Source: Chrysemys picta bellii (lineage: Eukaryota > Chordata > Testudines > Emydidae). Taken from it: a stretch of 64,000 bases of DNA. The notes under the pieces are model-generated. The model ran no database searches. It saw only the letters and a list, made by a program, of their open reading frames with translations, and was not told the origin of the DNA. Shown here piece after piece: positions 1 through 11,546 of the stretch (its first letter is position 1; every line of letters begins with the position of its first letter). The stretch is taken from positions 65,801,287 through 65,865,286 of the forward strand of contig NC_088792.1 of the NCBI RefSeq assembly GCF_011386835.1, written 5' to 3'. Both the position numbers and the translations under genes were made by a program.

Positions 1-28
1 ACTGGTGTAAGTGAGAGGAAAACCAGGC
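1..28. repeat. Truncated end of a small inverted-repeat element
   Basis: The window opens inside a motif (ACTGGTGTAAGTGAGAGG, then an ACCAGGC-type end) that resembles the termini of short palindromic repeats common in turtle and crocodilian DNA. Only one end is visible, so the assignment is weak. Confidence 0.3.
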
Positions 29-619
29 TTGTGAGGTTCAGAACCAGATCCAGATTGAACCTTTCCCAGAGACTGAGGTTGTTCCAATTTGGGGTTTTAA
101 TTCAGACCCATCTCTAATCTGAGTAGGATGGGAATTAAGAACAAGGCTACTCAGAATCCTTACAATGCAATAGCACAGTTTGGGGACCCCTGAAATGCCT
201 TCTAAAATCAGCAAAATTGTAGACTCAGTACAAACTTCTTATAGTTTTTATTATATACCAGAAAAATGACACAATAGCAACACACCTCCTCCATGTTGGG
301 AGCCATCTGGAAGAGTAAGGGGCTTTACCACAGCTGAGGGAATCGGACAAACAGTCAACGTATTGGAATTCTGTTAGGAAAATAATATATTTTGAAGGAT
401 GTTCTTCTTGCTGAGGTGCAGCTGGGTATATTTGACTGGGACAGCCTAGAACAGAAAAACATCAGGCTTTTAAGTTTCTTCTGCTAGCAGTGACTTTCAA
501 GTGGCTCACTTTATAAAATATTGTACCATTACTGGTACATGAGGGTATAGGATAGTATATTAATGGCTAAATGCATGTCTATGGAAGACCAGTCAGTGGA
601 TTATTATGCCAACTGGACT
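29..619. other. Unassigned non-coding sequence
   Basis: AT-rich sequence with no recognisable gene, RNA or repeat boundary. It runs into the CR1 fragment that follows. Confidence 0.5.
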
Positions 620-875
620 ATCCCACCGTAAAACCATTTGACTTTTCTAAGGAGACTGATGGTGGCCAACTAAAAAATTCATTCCATTTTTTCTTTATAA
701 GAGACATGTACTTTCAGCATATTGCAATTCATTTTATTGATAAACTCAAACATGGATCTGGTATCGATTCTGTACTAAAAAATGTACTGTCAGGAACAAG
801 CCTGTATTGGCAGGAAAATAGACTGGATCTACTTGGTCTTTTCCATTGCTACCTTCTATGATATTGCATTGTCCA
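620..875 (+). mobile_element. CR1 LINE 3' end fragment, old copy
   Basis: The last 110 bases align by eye with the tail of the second CR1 fragment near 3.4 kb: both contain the pattern CTG-CAGGAACAA-CCTG-ATTGGCAGG, then a GGACTAGATGACCT-like stretch, TCTTTTCCAT, and a TTCTATGAT terminus. This is the typical CR1 3' end. The 96-codon open frame here (571-861) is a remnant or chance frame. The 5' boundary is uncertain and the copy is strongly diverged. Confidence 0.65.
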
Positions 876-2450
876 AAACCAACCCTGACTGGTTCTGTCA
901 GTCCTTTCTAAAATATACATCGTATATTGGATCCGTGCATGCGAAATAGGCATCATTAGATTGCATATCTGGAACACCCACACATTCAGTGTGTTTATTA
1001 TGTTTACTGTTCTATATTAGTATTTTTAATTTATACAATGCCTTTGAGGTGCATGGTACTTCACTTACAAATGAAAAGTGACAGGACCCTGCCCTGAGAA
1101 GCTTACAGTTTTATTTTCTAATTTGCATTTATTATTGATGTTAGAACAGCAAGTGCATTGTCCTTTTCCTTTTATGTTGGTTATATATTTAAAGATTCAT
1201 TAAAAATAAATTTTCAGAATGATATAGGCTCGGAGAAGCAGGAAGAGTCATCCAAGGATATTTTCATTTGTAATATCTATCCGGAAAAAAGGGTTTAGGA
1301 AGTTATTTTTCACTCAGACTTCATTGCTAAGGTATGTTTGATGTGGCCCCTTTGTGGGAGCCATCTCAGAGCAATTCTTCTTGCCAAAAGCTAGAGAAAC
1401 AAATGTTTACACGGGGAGGTAGAGGTCTAAAGGACGGGTCCATGTCAGCTGGGATAGATTGTTCACACACAAAAATGTATGCTGCTAGACATCACAATGT
1501 AGTATATTTATGGGATATTCATTTTGAGGCCCATTAAAAGGCTGTAGGGCAGAAGAAGAATCACATCCCTTGAAATACAATGGTTAGAATTCGTTTAAAT
1601 AGAATCCACTCTACTCCATTCTATTTAGGGTTTTATACCAGGCCCCTCACTGTCATTTCTGAGTGTATTCAAGCCTGCAGGCACTCTCTGTCTCTTTCAC
1701 TCCCCTTGTCCACCATTCTCTTTCTTCATGAAGCTAAAGGTTCTCATTGAAATCAGTGGCAACACTGCCATTGATTTCAGGGGAAAGAGGATTGGATTCA
1801 ACTCTGGCCACTCTTGAATCCTAAAATCTAATGACCTTGATGAACCCTTGATTCAGTTCTGGGGTGCAATGGGGATGGGAAGCCCAGGGGGCCCAGGCCC
1901 CCCAATGAAGATCCAACTATGCTGCCTCCCTTCCCGTCCATGCCCAAGACAGCACCGTGGGTGGCCCTGTGGCTGGGAATGCACTGCCTACACAGGAGAT
2001 AACAGGCTGGGGCACCTGCATCCCCATCAATGGGGGTGCCACTGACGGTGTCTAGTACTATGGGCTGGCATTTCCCTGAGCCACTACCTTGGGTAGGGTA
2101 GAAGTGGGGATTGAGGCTGCAGCCCGGAAGCTGGGGCTTTCCATGGAGAGCAGGGCCACAGGGGGCCCGTGGGGCTGCAACCTGTGCTCTCCAGGCTGTA
2201 ACCCTGCCCTGCCACCAGGGGTCCAAGCTCAGCACATTGCAGCTCTTCCTTCCCTGGATGCAGCTCCTCTGCAAAGCTGTCTGAGGCTGGGACTGTCCTC
2301 TGCAAGCCATGCACAGAGCTGTGCCCGATCATCTTCTCTGCCCAGGATGCATGCCCTAGCAGAGAGGGTGTCCTCTCCCTGGGCCCTCTACTTAGAAAAA
2401 TTCTGGTTGAGCCCCTACTTCAGTTGCTGTGCAAGGACTCATCAGAAAGG
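876..2450. other. Non-coding stretch with a GC-rich block
   Basis: Holds an ancient repeat at 1030-1115 and, at about 1850-2400, a GC-rich block. Overlapping open frames cross this block on both strands (224 codons at 2089-2763, 160 codons at 1828-2310). None shows a domain, and the longest runs out into an unrelated repeat and a poly-A tract at about 2688-2700. I read the block as non-coding, possibly an unrecognised transposon. Confidence 0.5.
1030..1115 (+). repeat. Ancient interspersed repeat (first of four copies)
   Basis: Contains a short-gene-family-like pattern: a TGC-tag-GGTGC element, then 'ACAGG(A)CCCTGCCC' followed by 'GAAGCTTACAGTTT'. The same order (GTGCT...TGTAC..., CCTGCCC, AGAGCTTACA) recurs near 16.1, 27.4 and 57.5 kb. 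I recognise it as an old amniote SINE or LINE fragment but cannot name the family with certainty. Confidence 0.5.
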
Positions 2451-2517
2451 ATTAAATCCTGCCCCCACTGAAATGGATGGCAAAACTCCGGTTGATTTCA
2501 ATGGGGCCAGGATTTCA
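2451..2517. repeat. Small palindromic repeat (AATCCTG...CAGGATT)
   Basis: The ends are inverted copies (AAATCCTGCCCC against GGGGCCAGGATTT) and the middle carries the recurrent TTGATTTCAATGG motif. It belongs to a class of short palindromic MITE-like repeats scattered through this window. Confidence 0.55.
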
Positions 2518-2769
2518 ACCAAAATGTTGATCTACACTACTAGCAGATGGAAAGACAATATTCTCAGTGATTTAAAATGTCTTCAGAGTCCACACAGTAG
2601 TGCGGAACTATCCAGTTCCATTGTCTATTACGCTCTAAACTTGTCTCTATTTCACTGGCTAACCTTTTTGCTAGTCATCTCTTCTTTAAAAAAAAAAAAA
2701 GTCCTTGTTATGATCTGTTGGATCTACCGGATCACACTACATTGCTTTGTGATCTATGGCTAAATGCGT

Positions 2770-3410
2770 CATTATAGCAGAGGTATTGGGGCAGCAGATT
2801 AGATACAAGTTTGCAATGCAACATGGCAGCCAAGAAGCTGAAGTGATTGAGCTGCGTGTAGCAGGGAGGTAGCAGTCTGTCTCTATACAGTTCTGGCAAG
2901 ACTGTACCTGGAATACTGCCTTTAGTCCTGGGCAGCTCTTCACCAGAAAGATGTAGACAAATTGGAGGAAGATCAGAGAGAACAACAAAAATGATTAAGG
3001 GTCTGGAGGGAAGGGGCTGGGCTATGAGTACAGAATAAAAGAACTAAATGTGTATAGTTTATGTAAGCAATCATTAAGGAGAGGACATGATGACACATAT
3101 GTCAACGGTGTAAGCACCAAGGAGGGAGAGGAATTATTTGGCTTGGCACAAGAGAACGTAGGAAGGAAAGGAAGGACAGGAAAATGTACACAGCAAATCA
3201 AGAACATTTTCCAGGGAGTGAGATTAGAGTTTTGTATAGTCCTCCAAGTGAATTTGTGGAAGATGCATCTCAGGAAACATTTAAATCTGGACTGTACAGA
3301 GCACTGGAAAATGCAAAAAATATACTGCAGGGAACAAACCTGCACTGTCAGGGGATGGACCAAAGACGTAACGCATCTTTTCCATTTCTAATTTCTATAA
3401 TTCTATGGCT
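2770..3410 (+). mobile_element. CR1 LINE 3' fragment, sense orientation
   Basis: The order of recognisable CR1 3' words is intact: GAATACTGC...GTCCTGGGCA, then AAAGATGTAGACAAATTGGA, GAACAACAAAAATGATTAA, GGACATGATGACA, ACTGGAAAATG, and the terminal TTCTATAATTCTATGG. These match the 3' part of the CR1 reverse-transcriptase ORF and its short 3' UTR. The frame is broken by stops and indels, so it is a dead, 5'-truncated copy. Upstream limit is uncertain. Confidence 0.8.
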
Positions 3411-3770
3411 CATTAATTGCACATCATACAAATGCAGTAAAATTTGATGGGAATTTTTAAACAAATGCCCACATTGAGGGAAAGCTGCCAGACTGAGACT
3501 AGACAGTGCCATATTCCTAAAAACACAGTAGACAAGTACATCTCTCCTCAGTGTAGTTATTATTAAAATCATTCAATTCCTATTTGTCTTTATGATTTGC
3601 ATGCTGTGTGTGACTGACTATAGGTTGGCTGATGGTTTCATGTGAACTCACCTCATGGAGTGACATGTATCACAGTTTCCACGTGGTACACAAGGTATAC
3701 ATGGTGAATCCACACTGGGCTCTGCTCTGGGGAATTCAGGGGGCACCTAAACTTTGCAAGAGTTATCATG

Positions 3771-3846
3771 TAGGACTTGATCTCGCGCCCACTGGAGCCA
3801 ATGGCAAAGCTACCATTGACTTCAATGGGGGCAGAATCCAGGCCCA
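3771..3846. repeat. Small palindromic repeat
   Basis: Starts with a CTTGATCTCGCGCCC-type end and closes with GGGGGCAGAATCCAGGCCC, with ATTGACTTCAATGG in the middle. Same class as the element at 2451-2517. Confidence 0.5.
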
Positions 3847-5779
3847 AAGGCTGACATCGTTAAGAGGTCCCCCACTTAGTGCATTTAATATTAAAGAAAG
3901 GAAGGCTGAGATGCAGCTCAGCTCTGCATTCCTAATGTACCCCGATGGGAGTTCCGGGAACACACGGAAGGCAGGGTTCAGCTCGGTACTGTCTCAAGAC
4001 TTTGGTGGTGAGATTTTACATTGGTTCTTGCTAGCAGATCCCCCTTCTTTTTTGACCTTCTTGTCTAGGTTACTGTAATAATGTTTAAAGAGCAGCCCAG
4101 TTGGATGCAGCTGGCCAGTAACTCAGCTTTATGGCATCTTAGCTGAAAATTGAGTGGTGAGGCGCGGTGGTCTGTACTAACACCATATACATAACATATA
4201 TCATTTCACTAACTGCTCACTAAACATAAACCACATCTTTTTCTGGCTGTCTAAATGTGGTGGTGCTGAAAGTTAAGTCTGTCCTCTTAATTTTTAACCT
4301 CGGTCTGTTAACTGTCTCCCTCCTGAGCCTTCTCCCTGCCCATATAAACAGCAGAACACCAAAGTAAATCAATGTATATGTTCCTCTGAACTTTTATTTA
4401 TATTCTTTGATCCCCCCCCAAAAAGATAGACAGGCTCCTCCAATATTTTAATGCTAAGGGCTGCCTTTTTTTCTAATAAGTTTTATAATAATACCGTAAT
4501 CATTAGATAATCCTGAACTGGGTAAAAGTCAGCCTGAAGATAACATAGCATAGGAGAGCCATTGTCCCATAGTATTTCAAGATCTTTCTGGCACTGGTCA
4601 ATACATAAAATAGTAACAACTGTATAAATAGGAAATGTTCATTCGATGTAGTGATTCTACAAGCAAACGAATGATATGAACACATTCAACACTAGCTCTG
4701 TTGTTGGCATTTGAATGAGGGACTGATAAGTAAGAAAAGGAAAATATACACTGCATATCAGTGTAACTCTCATTCAATATAAAGACAGTAGATAACAGTT
4801 GGGCATCAGAAATAATAAAAGGCCAGGCTCTCTTATTGTTACACTCCAGCTTTCAGGAGTGGAATGGATGCCAAAGCCACCTCATGGATCATCCCATTTA
4901 GGAATGCTCATTTCTAAGCTTTGAAGTTGTCCACATTGTTACACAGGGAGTGTCTGCTCTAACCTGTTGCGAGTAGGCTGGAGGGGTTTTGAATCTGCCT
5001 TGGGTGTGTACTTCTTAGCTGATTATATATTGTACTACTGCCCTGCTACTGGACCATGACTACTGCATGTTTTGTTAGAGAACAATCGCACAGCAGCCCC
5101 ACTGCCACTATGGTTAAGAAGGCACTGCCGTATAACGTCTGTTTTCCAAGACCTGTAATGTTCTGTAAAAACTACTCTTTGGGATGAAGTTTCTAATGCT
5201 TATTCTCAGCCCAAAGGTGAATTCTTTTTCTCTCCATTACTGTTAGTGCATCTTGTGGGTTGGAATAGCCACCTCTGTACCCCTCTCCCCATTCACATGT
5301 GGCTCTATTGGTCCCTCCCTGCTCTGCCCCAACTCTTTCCTACCCACATTGACTTCTTTAGATTCAACTTGGAGCCCACATCCCTGGCTCAGAAGGGGTG
5401 ATTAATGAGGCCTTCTGTACAGCCTCTCCATCCACACCCATATGGCTCTACCAAGGAGCTTCCACAGCATGGAGGGCATTGCACAGGCCCTCTGCAAAGG
5501 CGTGGGTTTCACCCATAGTCTGCACATGATTGACGCTGTTGTTGTTTCGTAAAGGAAAATGTTGAGTGTATTGAAATTTTGAAAGGGTTAATGTTAATGT
5601 AAAGCTGTGATTTTTATAGACAAAGGGCGGGCAATTCTGAGTTATCTCCACAGCACCCATAAAGCGCATATACACAGATTAGATAATCCTGCAGTCCTTA
5701 GTCCGAAACTTTCATTGTCAACTTCAGTAAGTATATGCAGAAAAGTCATTAATATATACAGTAATGATAATCACTTCAT
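3847..5779. other. Unassigned non-coding sequence
   Basis: No gene or clear repeat. Near its end, 5685-5703 is a 19-base exact copy of the left end of the palindromic repeat that follows (5786-5804), so a partial second copy is present. Confidence 0.5.
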
Positions 5780-5866
5780 GGGCCAAATCCTGCAGTCCTT
5801 AGTCAGTCCTTTACTGAAGTCAGTGATGGAGTTTTGTACGGAGTGAGGACTGCAGGATTTAGCCCC
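5780..5866. repeat. Palindromic MITE-like repeat
   Basis: Near-perfect terminal inverted repeats: GGGCCAAATCCTGCAGTCCT at the left and the inverse of it (GGACTGCAGGATTTAGCCC) at the right, around a short middle with an ACTGAAGTCAGTG motif. No transposase. Target duplication not obvious. Confidence 0.65.
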
Positions 5867-6350
5867 ATATCCACAAGCGGGCTAAGTTATTTTGGGAAAC
5901 TTTAGGTTCCTAAGTTCTTAGATCCTGCCTATCCCTTATGTGGATGTGGGAGTAAGGGGTCTCCCTCCACTTATGGAGCCCATATAATGGCCAGGCAGAT
6001 GTGCACACAGATGAGCCCAGCGACAGGACTTCTCTCTAATTTTTCCTCTGATGGCAAATGCAATCCTAAAGAGAATGGGGAGGGGCAGGGACTGATGGAA
6101 AGAAGGTGGAACCTGCATGACAGCCAGCAGCACTGGCCAGCCATGTGGAGGGGGAGCATGCTGCCTTCCTTAAAGGAATGAAGTAGTTTGCTTGCTCTCC
6201 CATCCACTGGGTAGCTCCTTACTGCCCCCTACACAAGGCTCTGCCTCCAAGGCATAGTCTAGCTCCACTCAAATCATTAATTCACTATTATAAAAAAATT
6301 AATAAAGGTAGATGAAAAAATTTGATGCCTCTACAATTATTGGGGCTGCT

Positions 6351-7658
6351 CTAGGGTTGCCAACTTTCTACTCGCCCAAAACCAAACACCTTTGCCCCAC
6401 CCGTGCCACGCCCCTCCTCCGAGGCCTGACCCGCCCTTCCTCCGATGCCCTGGCCCCTGCTCACTCCATCCCTCCTCCCTCTCTCCCCACCCTCACTCAC
6501 TCATTTTCACCAGGCTGGCTCAGGGGGTTGGAGTACGGGAGGGGGTGAGGGCTCCGGCTGGGGTTGCAGGCTTTGGGGTGGGGCCAGGGATGAGAGGTTT
6601 GGGGTGCAAGAGGGGGCTCCAGGCTGGGGGTGGAGCTGAGGAGTTTGGGGTTTGGGAGGGGGCTCCGGGCTGAGGCAGGGAGTTGGGGTATGGGAGGGGG
6701 TATGGGCTCTGGGCTGGAGGTGAGGGTTCCAGGGTGGTGCCAGAAATGAGGGGTTCAGGTTGTGGGAGGGGTCTCTGGGCTGGGGCAGTGGGTTAGGGTG
6801 CAGGGGGGGTGAGGGCTTCAGCTGGGAGTGTGGGCTCTGGTGTGGGGCGGGGATGAGGGATTTGGAGTGAAGGAGGGGGCTCTGAGCTGAGGGGTTCAGG
6901 GTGAAGGAGGGGTCTCTGGGCTGGGGTTGGGGTGTGGTGTGAGGGCTCTGTATGGGGTGCAGACTCTGGGATGGGGCTGGGGATGAGGGGTTTGGGATGT
7001 AGGAGGGTGCTCCAGGCTGGGACCAAGGGGTTTGGAGGGTGGGAAGGGGATCAGGGCTGAGGCAGGGGGTTGGGGCATGGGGGAGGAGGGAGGGCTCTGG
7101 CTGGGGGTACGGGCTCTGGGGTGGGGCTGGGGATGAGCGATTTGGAGTACAGGAGGGTGCTCTGGGCTGGGACCGAGGAGTTCGGAGGGCAGGAGGGAGA
7201 TCAAGGCTGGAGCAGGGGGTTGTGGCATGGGAGGGGGTCAGGGGTGCAGGCTCTGGGCAGTGCTTACCTCAAACAGCTCCCGGAAGCAGCAGCATGTCCC
7301 GCCTCCAGCTCCTACACAGAGGCGTGACCAGGTGGCTCCGCACGCTGCCCCATCCGCAGGTGCCACCCCTGCAGCTCCCATTGGCCGTGGTTCCCGGTAA
7401 TGGGAGCTGCGGAGCTGGTGCTTGGGGTGAGGTCAGTGTGCAGAGCCCCCTGGCTGCCCCTATGTTTAGGAGCTGGAGAGGGGACATGCTGTTGCTTCTG
7501 GGAGCTGCCTGGTGCCAAGGCAGGCAGGGAGCCTGCCTTAACCCTGCTGCGCCACTGACTGGACTTTTAACCACCCAGTCAGCAGTGCTGACTGGAGCTG
7601 CTAGGGTCCCATTTTGACCGGGTGTTCTCGTCGAAAATCGGACACCTGGCAACCCTAG
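6351..7658 (+). mobile_element. Non-autonomous inverted-repeat transposon, GC-rich, copy A
   Basis: The element begins CTAGGGTTGCCA and ends TGGCAACCCTAG, a perfect 12-bp inverted repeat, and is flanked by GCTGCT on both sides (6345-6350 and 7659-7664). The interior is a G-rich minisatellite followed by a segment rich in CAGCTCC and GCTGCC words. The right end (about 7600-7658) matches the left end of copy B in inverted orientation. No transposase ORF; the 192-codon frame inside is G-rich repeat translation. The superfamily is not settled by a 6-bp duplication. Confidence 0.75.
6530..7260 (+). repeat. G-rich minisatellite inside copy A
   Basis: Degenerate units built from GGGCTCTGGGCTGGGG, GGGGATGAGGGGTTTGG and CAGGAGGG recur many times. 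Two long blocks beginning GGCTGGGGATGAG, at about 6975 and 7125, repeat at a spacing of 150 bases, which suggests a higher-order unit. Many GGG runs make the plus strand prone to G-quadruplex formation. Open frames through it are low-complexity. Confidence 0.75.
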
Positions 7659-7664
7659 GCTGCT

Positions 7665-8357
7665 CAGTGCTGGAGTACATCGAATCTCTAAGTGTCAGTA
7701 GCGTGCTGGGTGTGCTGAGACTCAGAGGTAAGCACCATAGACTCTTCAGCAGCTAGACCTTGTACGCACTAGCCCCGGAGGGGGCAAAATAACCACTCAG
7801 ACACAGGGCTAAGTGAAAGGGCATTTGACTCGGGCTGGCAGGAAAGGGAAAAGATACCCAAGGTACAGAGGTTTAAACAGTTACAGTTCAAAGCGAGGGG
7901 CAATACCAGCTCCTGCTTGGGTCCCTGGGGCAGTGAAATCGCGAGTCAGGGCTCTTCACGTCTAGTGCCCGGGGTCCCCTCTCAAGTACAGTCTCTATTC
8001 AAGCAAATAGGAGTTTGTAGGTTTCCAGGGCAGGCTCACTTAGTCGTGTGTCTCTCATTGGGGCCCTTCTGCACTGGCTCCCTGGCCAGCTGCTGCTGCT
8101 CCCCCATAAGTCCTGCCAAGACCTGCACCTGGTTGGCATGTCCAGCAGTCACAGCCTGTTGCACACATGGATCTGCAGGCAGTTCCTGGGGAATCTTTTC
8201 TGCATCAGGCTTCTCTGCAGCTCCTGGATAGCCATGCGGCTGCTGCTTCCCAACAGAGCCCAGCCACTTCCTGGTTCAGAACCCTTCCCCTTGCTTGGCC
8301 AGGAGAAAGGGAAGTGCAGTGGGGAAGGGAGTTGTAGTCCCCTGCTTAGCAGATCCA
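7665..8357. other. Unassigned sequence between the two GC-rich transposon copies
   Basis: No gene. Contains CTGCTGCTGCT-type words and a GGGAGTTGTAGTCCCCT palindrome near its right end (about 8328-8344), a motif often seen at transposon or LTR junctions. It may be an unrecognised LTR-type repeat; I cannot show boundaries. Confidence 0.4.
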
Positions 8358-8362
8358 TCATA

Positions 8363-9051
8363 GCTAGGGTTGTCAGGTGTCTGGTTTTCGACCGGAATGC
8401 CTGGTCAAAAAGAGACCCTGGCGGCTTGGGTCAGCAGTGCCAACCGGGCCGTTAAAAGTCCAGTCATCGGTGCAGCAGCAGGGGCCCCGGGGCTAAGGCA
8501 GGCTCCCTATCTGCCCTAGCTCCGCACGGTTCCCAGAAGGATCGGCTCTGCAACTCCCATTGGCTGGGAATTGTGACCGATGGGAGTTGCGGGGGGCAGC
8601 GCCTGCAGGCGCAAAGGCAGCATGCGCTGCGCAGTCACCTGGCCGCCCATGTGCCTAGAGGCCGCAGGGACCTGGCGCCTGCTTCCTCAGAGCCGTGGTA
8701 AGTGCCACTGGAACCCCGCACCCCTCCCCCCACTCCCCAACATCCCTGCCCCAGCACAGAGACTCCTCCTGCCCCCCAAACCCCTCATCCCCATCCCCAC
8801 CCCAGCACCCATACCCCCTCCCGCACCCTAACCCCCTGCCCCAGCCTGGTGAAAGTGAGTGAGGGTGGGGAAGAGCAAGCAACAGAGGGAAGGGGATGGA
8901 GCAAGCAGGGGTGGGGCCTTGGAGAAGGGGCGGAACATGGGTGGGGCCTCAGAGAAGGGGCAGAACATGGGTGGGACCTCAGAGACGGGGTGGGGCAGGG
9001 GGCGGGGCAGGGGTGTTCAGTTTTGTGTGATTATAAAGTTGGCAACTCTAC
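8363..9051 (-). mobile_element. Non-autonomous inverted-repeat transposon, copy B (inverted)
   Basis: Its left end (CTAGGGTTGTCAGGTGTC, then GGTTTTCGACCGG) is the inverse of the right end of copy A, and its right end (AAAGTTGGCAACTCTA) is the inverse of copy A's left end. TCATA lies on both sides (8358-8362 and 9052-9056). It is about half the length of copy A because the minisatellite is much shorter (about 8810-9010). Confidence 0.7.
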
Positions 9052-9171
9052 TCATACCACTTTAGGTATCTTGGACAGTGAGGACCACAGATCTGAAATT
9101 GTATTTTATGTAAATGTCTGTTGTCATGTGAAGACGGACAGAGGGAGACCCAGCATTGCCATGTAAACTTT

Positions 9172-9280
9172 CAGTCTGATTCTGCCACCCTTCTGTATGT
9201 GAGTAGTATCTTAATTCAAGAATGGTCTCATCGAAATCAGTGGGATTGCTCCATGTGAATAAGGGTGCTAGAGTTAGGCC
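9172..9280. repeat. Small palindromic repeat
   Basis: CTGATTCTGCCACCCTT at the left, ATCGAAATCAGTGGGATTGC in the middle and GAATAAGGGTGCTAGAG at the right, forming an imperfect inverted repeat typical of the small MITE class in this window. Confidence 0.45.
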
Positions 9281-11417
9281 TTTAGTGAACAGGTACTTTT
9301 CAGGTTCACCTAACTCACGGATAGCAGTGTCCATTCTACATGTACCCTGCCCAGAAAGTGTTTTTAGGGTTTTTGATTCATTTCCTGTCAATGGAAAACT
9401 GATCAGCTCTCAAAGGGTTTTGAAGCTGAAAACAAAACCAACTGAAGCTGTATCTTGTTGGAAACTGGCAAGCCCCTTTCCACCTGCTCCACTTCAGTGC
9501 CTTTCTGCTCACCCCCTGTCTTTTCTTGGCAGCATTACAAGATGAAATAAAAAGATACAGTTCTTCTCAAACTCCTGCCTGCTTTAATTTACATACAAGA
9601 TTAAATATTTTTTTGTCTTGTTATTGTACCTCCTGATTTCCCATAGTACAGGTTGTTTTGTGCATAAATCATTTATAGTGGACACATTGCTTATAACAAT
9701 TATACAGTTGCACGTGGCTTAAAATTTTCTCCAGAAACCAGTAATTTATCAGTGCAGTGAATTCCCTATAATTGATAGCAGAAAACACCTTGGAATTGTG
9801 CACGTAACATTCTTCACTTACAGTCGTAAACTGTTGTGTGTGTTTTACTCCAGAGGTGGCTGCATTTCAGTGAAGTGACTAGCCAAACAGCCAGAAAGAC
9901 TCATCTATATGCTTTGGGATCTTCCAGATTGAAGGAGGCTGCTTCTTCATGTCTCTATTTGATCATTTCATTTGTTTGTTGACTGGAACTGACTTGGCCA
10001 CCCCCCTGGCAGTTAAGCTACTTTTATTTATTGCAATTTAACTCACGAATTAAAAAAAAGTTTCATATGTGCCACATGCAAAGTTTATTTGAGGAGACTA
10101 ATAACTTTCTCAGTCACATATGGTCAAGCCCTGTTTGCTTTTAGCTATATTTCAGACTTCTCTGCGGTGTTTTTTTGGTGGTAGCCTACTGAAAAAGACA
10201 CACATTTCTTACTGATTTATCTGAGAACCTTTCATGCCAGGCCTGGAGCTGCTCAGCCATGCTTCTCTTGTATCAGTCGTTCACGTGTCCAGCCAAGTGA
10301 TAAGCCGAAAGCTCTTGACTTGTAATAATTGGTAATACATGTGCATGTGCGACACAGGCCACTACACTTGGCAGCTTTGCCGTTGTAGCTATACTGGTAT
10401 ATTATACCAGCAAAGCACTCCCAGCCTGGACACAACTTATACCCGCCGATGGTGTTGTGTGCGGTGGATGTATTGTACGTTGCTGCACTGGGGCTGAAGG
10501 GTGGAGTGCTTATGGGGAAAAAGTGTTCATGCTATTGGGTGCAGGGCTAATGCTGCCCTGGGGAGTTCTTTCCTCTCGCTCACACAAGCCTCGGCTCTGA
10601 CAGTTGGGAAGTGCCTCTTCAAGAGCTTTTGAAGCAGGCTCTATAGCCCCTTGAACTTCTGCTTCCACTGTCCTGGTGCTGAGCGTGGTGTACGGGCGGG
10701 GACAAGGGCAGGGAGGCAGGTTCTGAGGAGCTGCTCTGAGGACTGAGTTGCTGGTGGGAGGGGTTCAGCAGTGGTGGAGCCACAGCAGTGACAGCAGCAC
10801 TGGAAGGGAGGGAGCGAGTTGATCCTTCCCTCCCTGCCTGTGCTCCTGTTGGCTCCTAGACATCCATGGATCGTCTGCTTTTTCAAACATTGGGGTGCAT
10901 GCCAAAAGATCCCAATGGTTGAGGTCTCAGTGTCTGGGCCCTGGTTAGCCCTATTGTCGGGTCTGGGGGTCTCTATGAATATTCATAAGAATTTCCATCC
11001 TCCTCTGTCCACAACTAACTTCCTCACCCTAATAATGTTGGGGTGCCCTTATCCTGTAGGTTAGTATATTAAAGATCTCAAACTTATTAACATAAACATC
11101 AACTGGTTTATAGCCATCTTGCGATTGAACATCTGCTCATTCTACCCTCAACATCTTATTCTAAAATACCCTAAACTGGCATCAGCTGATTACTTATGGT
11201 TACCTATCAGCAGTTAAGCATATTTGGTTATTACAGCAATATGACTTACGTTATCTTGTGACTTAAGATCACTTCTAGTTAACTAACTTATGCTAAAGGT
11301 TATAGGCCTCATCTTCTTATGATAAGTGCTAAGCTAATATCCTGCAGGTTTGGGCCTGTAGGTCTCAAGTTGCGTTACTGTCTTATACTTATATCACATC
11401 TTATAGGATACACATAG
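9281..11417. other. Unassigned non-coding sequence
   Basis: No gene recognised. A 21-base word at 9697-9717 recurs exactly at 16781-16801. At about 10373-10416 there is a hairpin-rich stretch (CTGGTATATTATACCAG). From about 11040 to 11400 the sequence is evenly AT-rich and could be part of an LTR, but ends are not visible. Confidence 0.4.
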
Positions 11418-11546
11418 GTGCCGGAGCTAGGTGTCCTGGGTGTGCTGCCACACACCCTTGCTTGAAGTGGTTTCCATTATATACAAGCTTTACAGTTTGG
11501 TTCAATGGCTCTCAGCACCCCCACTATACAAATTGTTCCAGCACCC
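11418..11546 (+). repeat. Short interspersed repeat, CAGCACCCC family
   Basis: Begins AGGTGCCGGAGC and ends GTTCCAGCACCCCT, an imperfect inverted repeat. The body (TGTGCTGCCACACACCC, GAAGTGGTTTCCAT, CTCAGCACCCCCACTAT) reappears in reverse orientation at 23150-23277. A non-autonomous DNA element is likely; no transposase. Confidence 0.65.

Noticed and set aside
2089..2763. 224-codon open frame, longest in the window
   Set aside because: GC-rich start, no recognisable domain, overlapped by a 160-codon frame on the other strand, and it runs into a palindromic repeat and an A tract. A chance frame.
7039..7652. 192-codon plus-strand and 127-codon minus-strand frames
   Set aside because: Within the G-rich minisatellite and end of transposon copy A; low-complexity residues.
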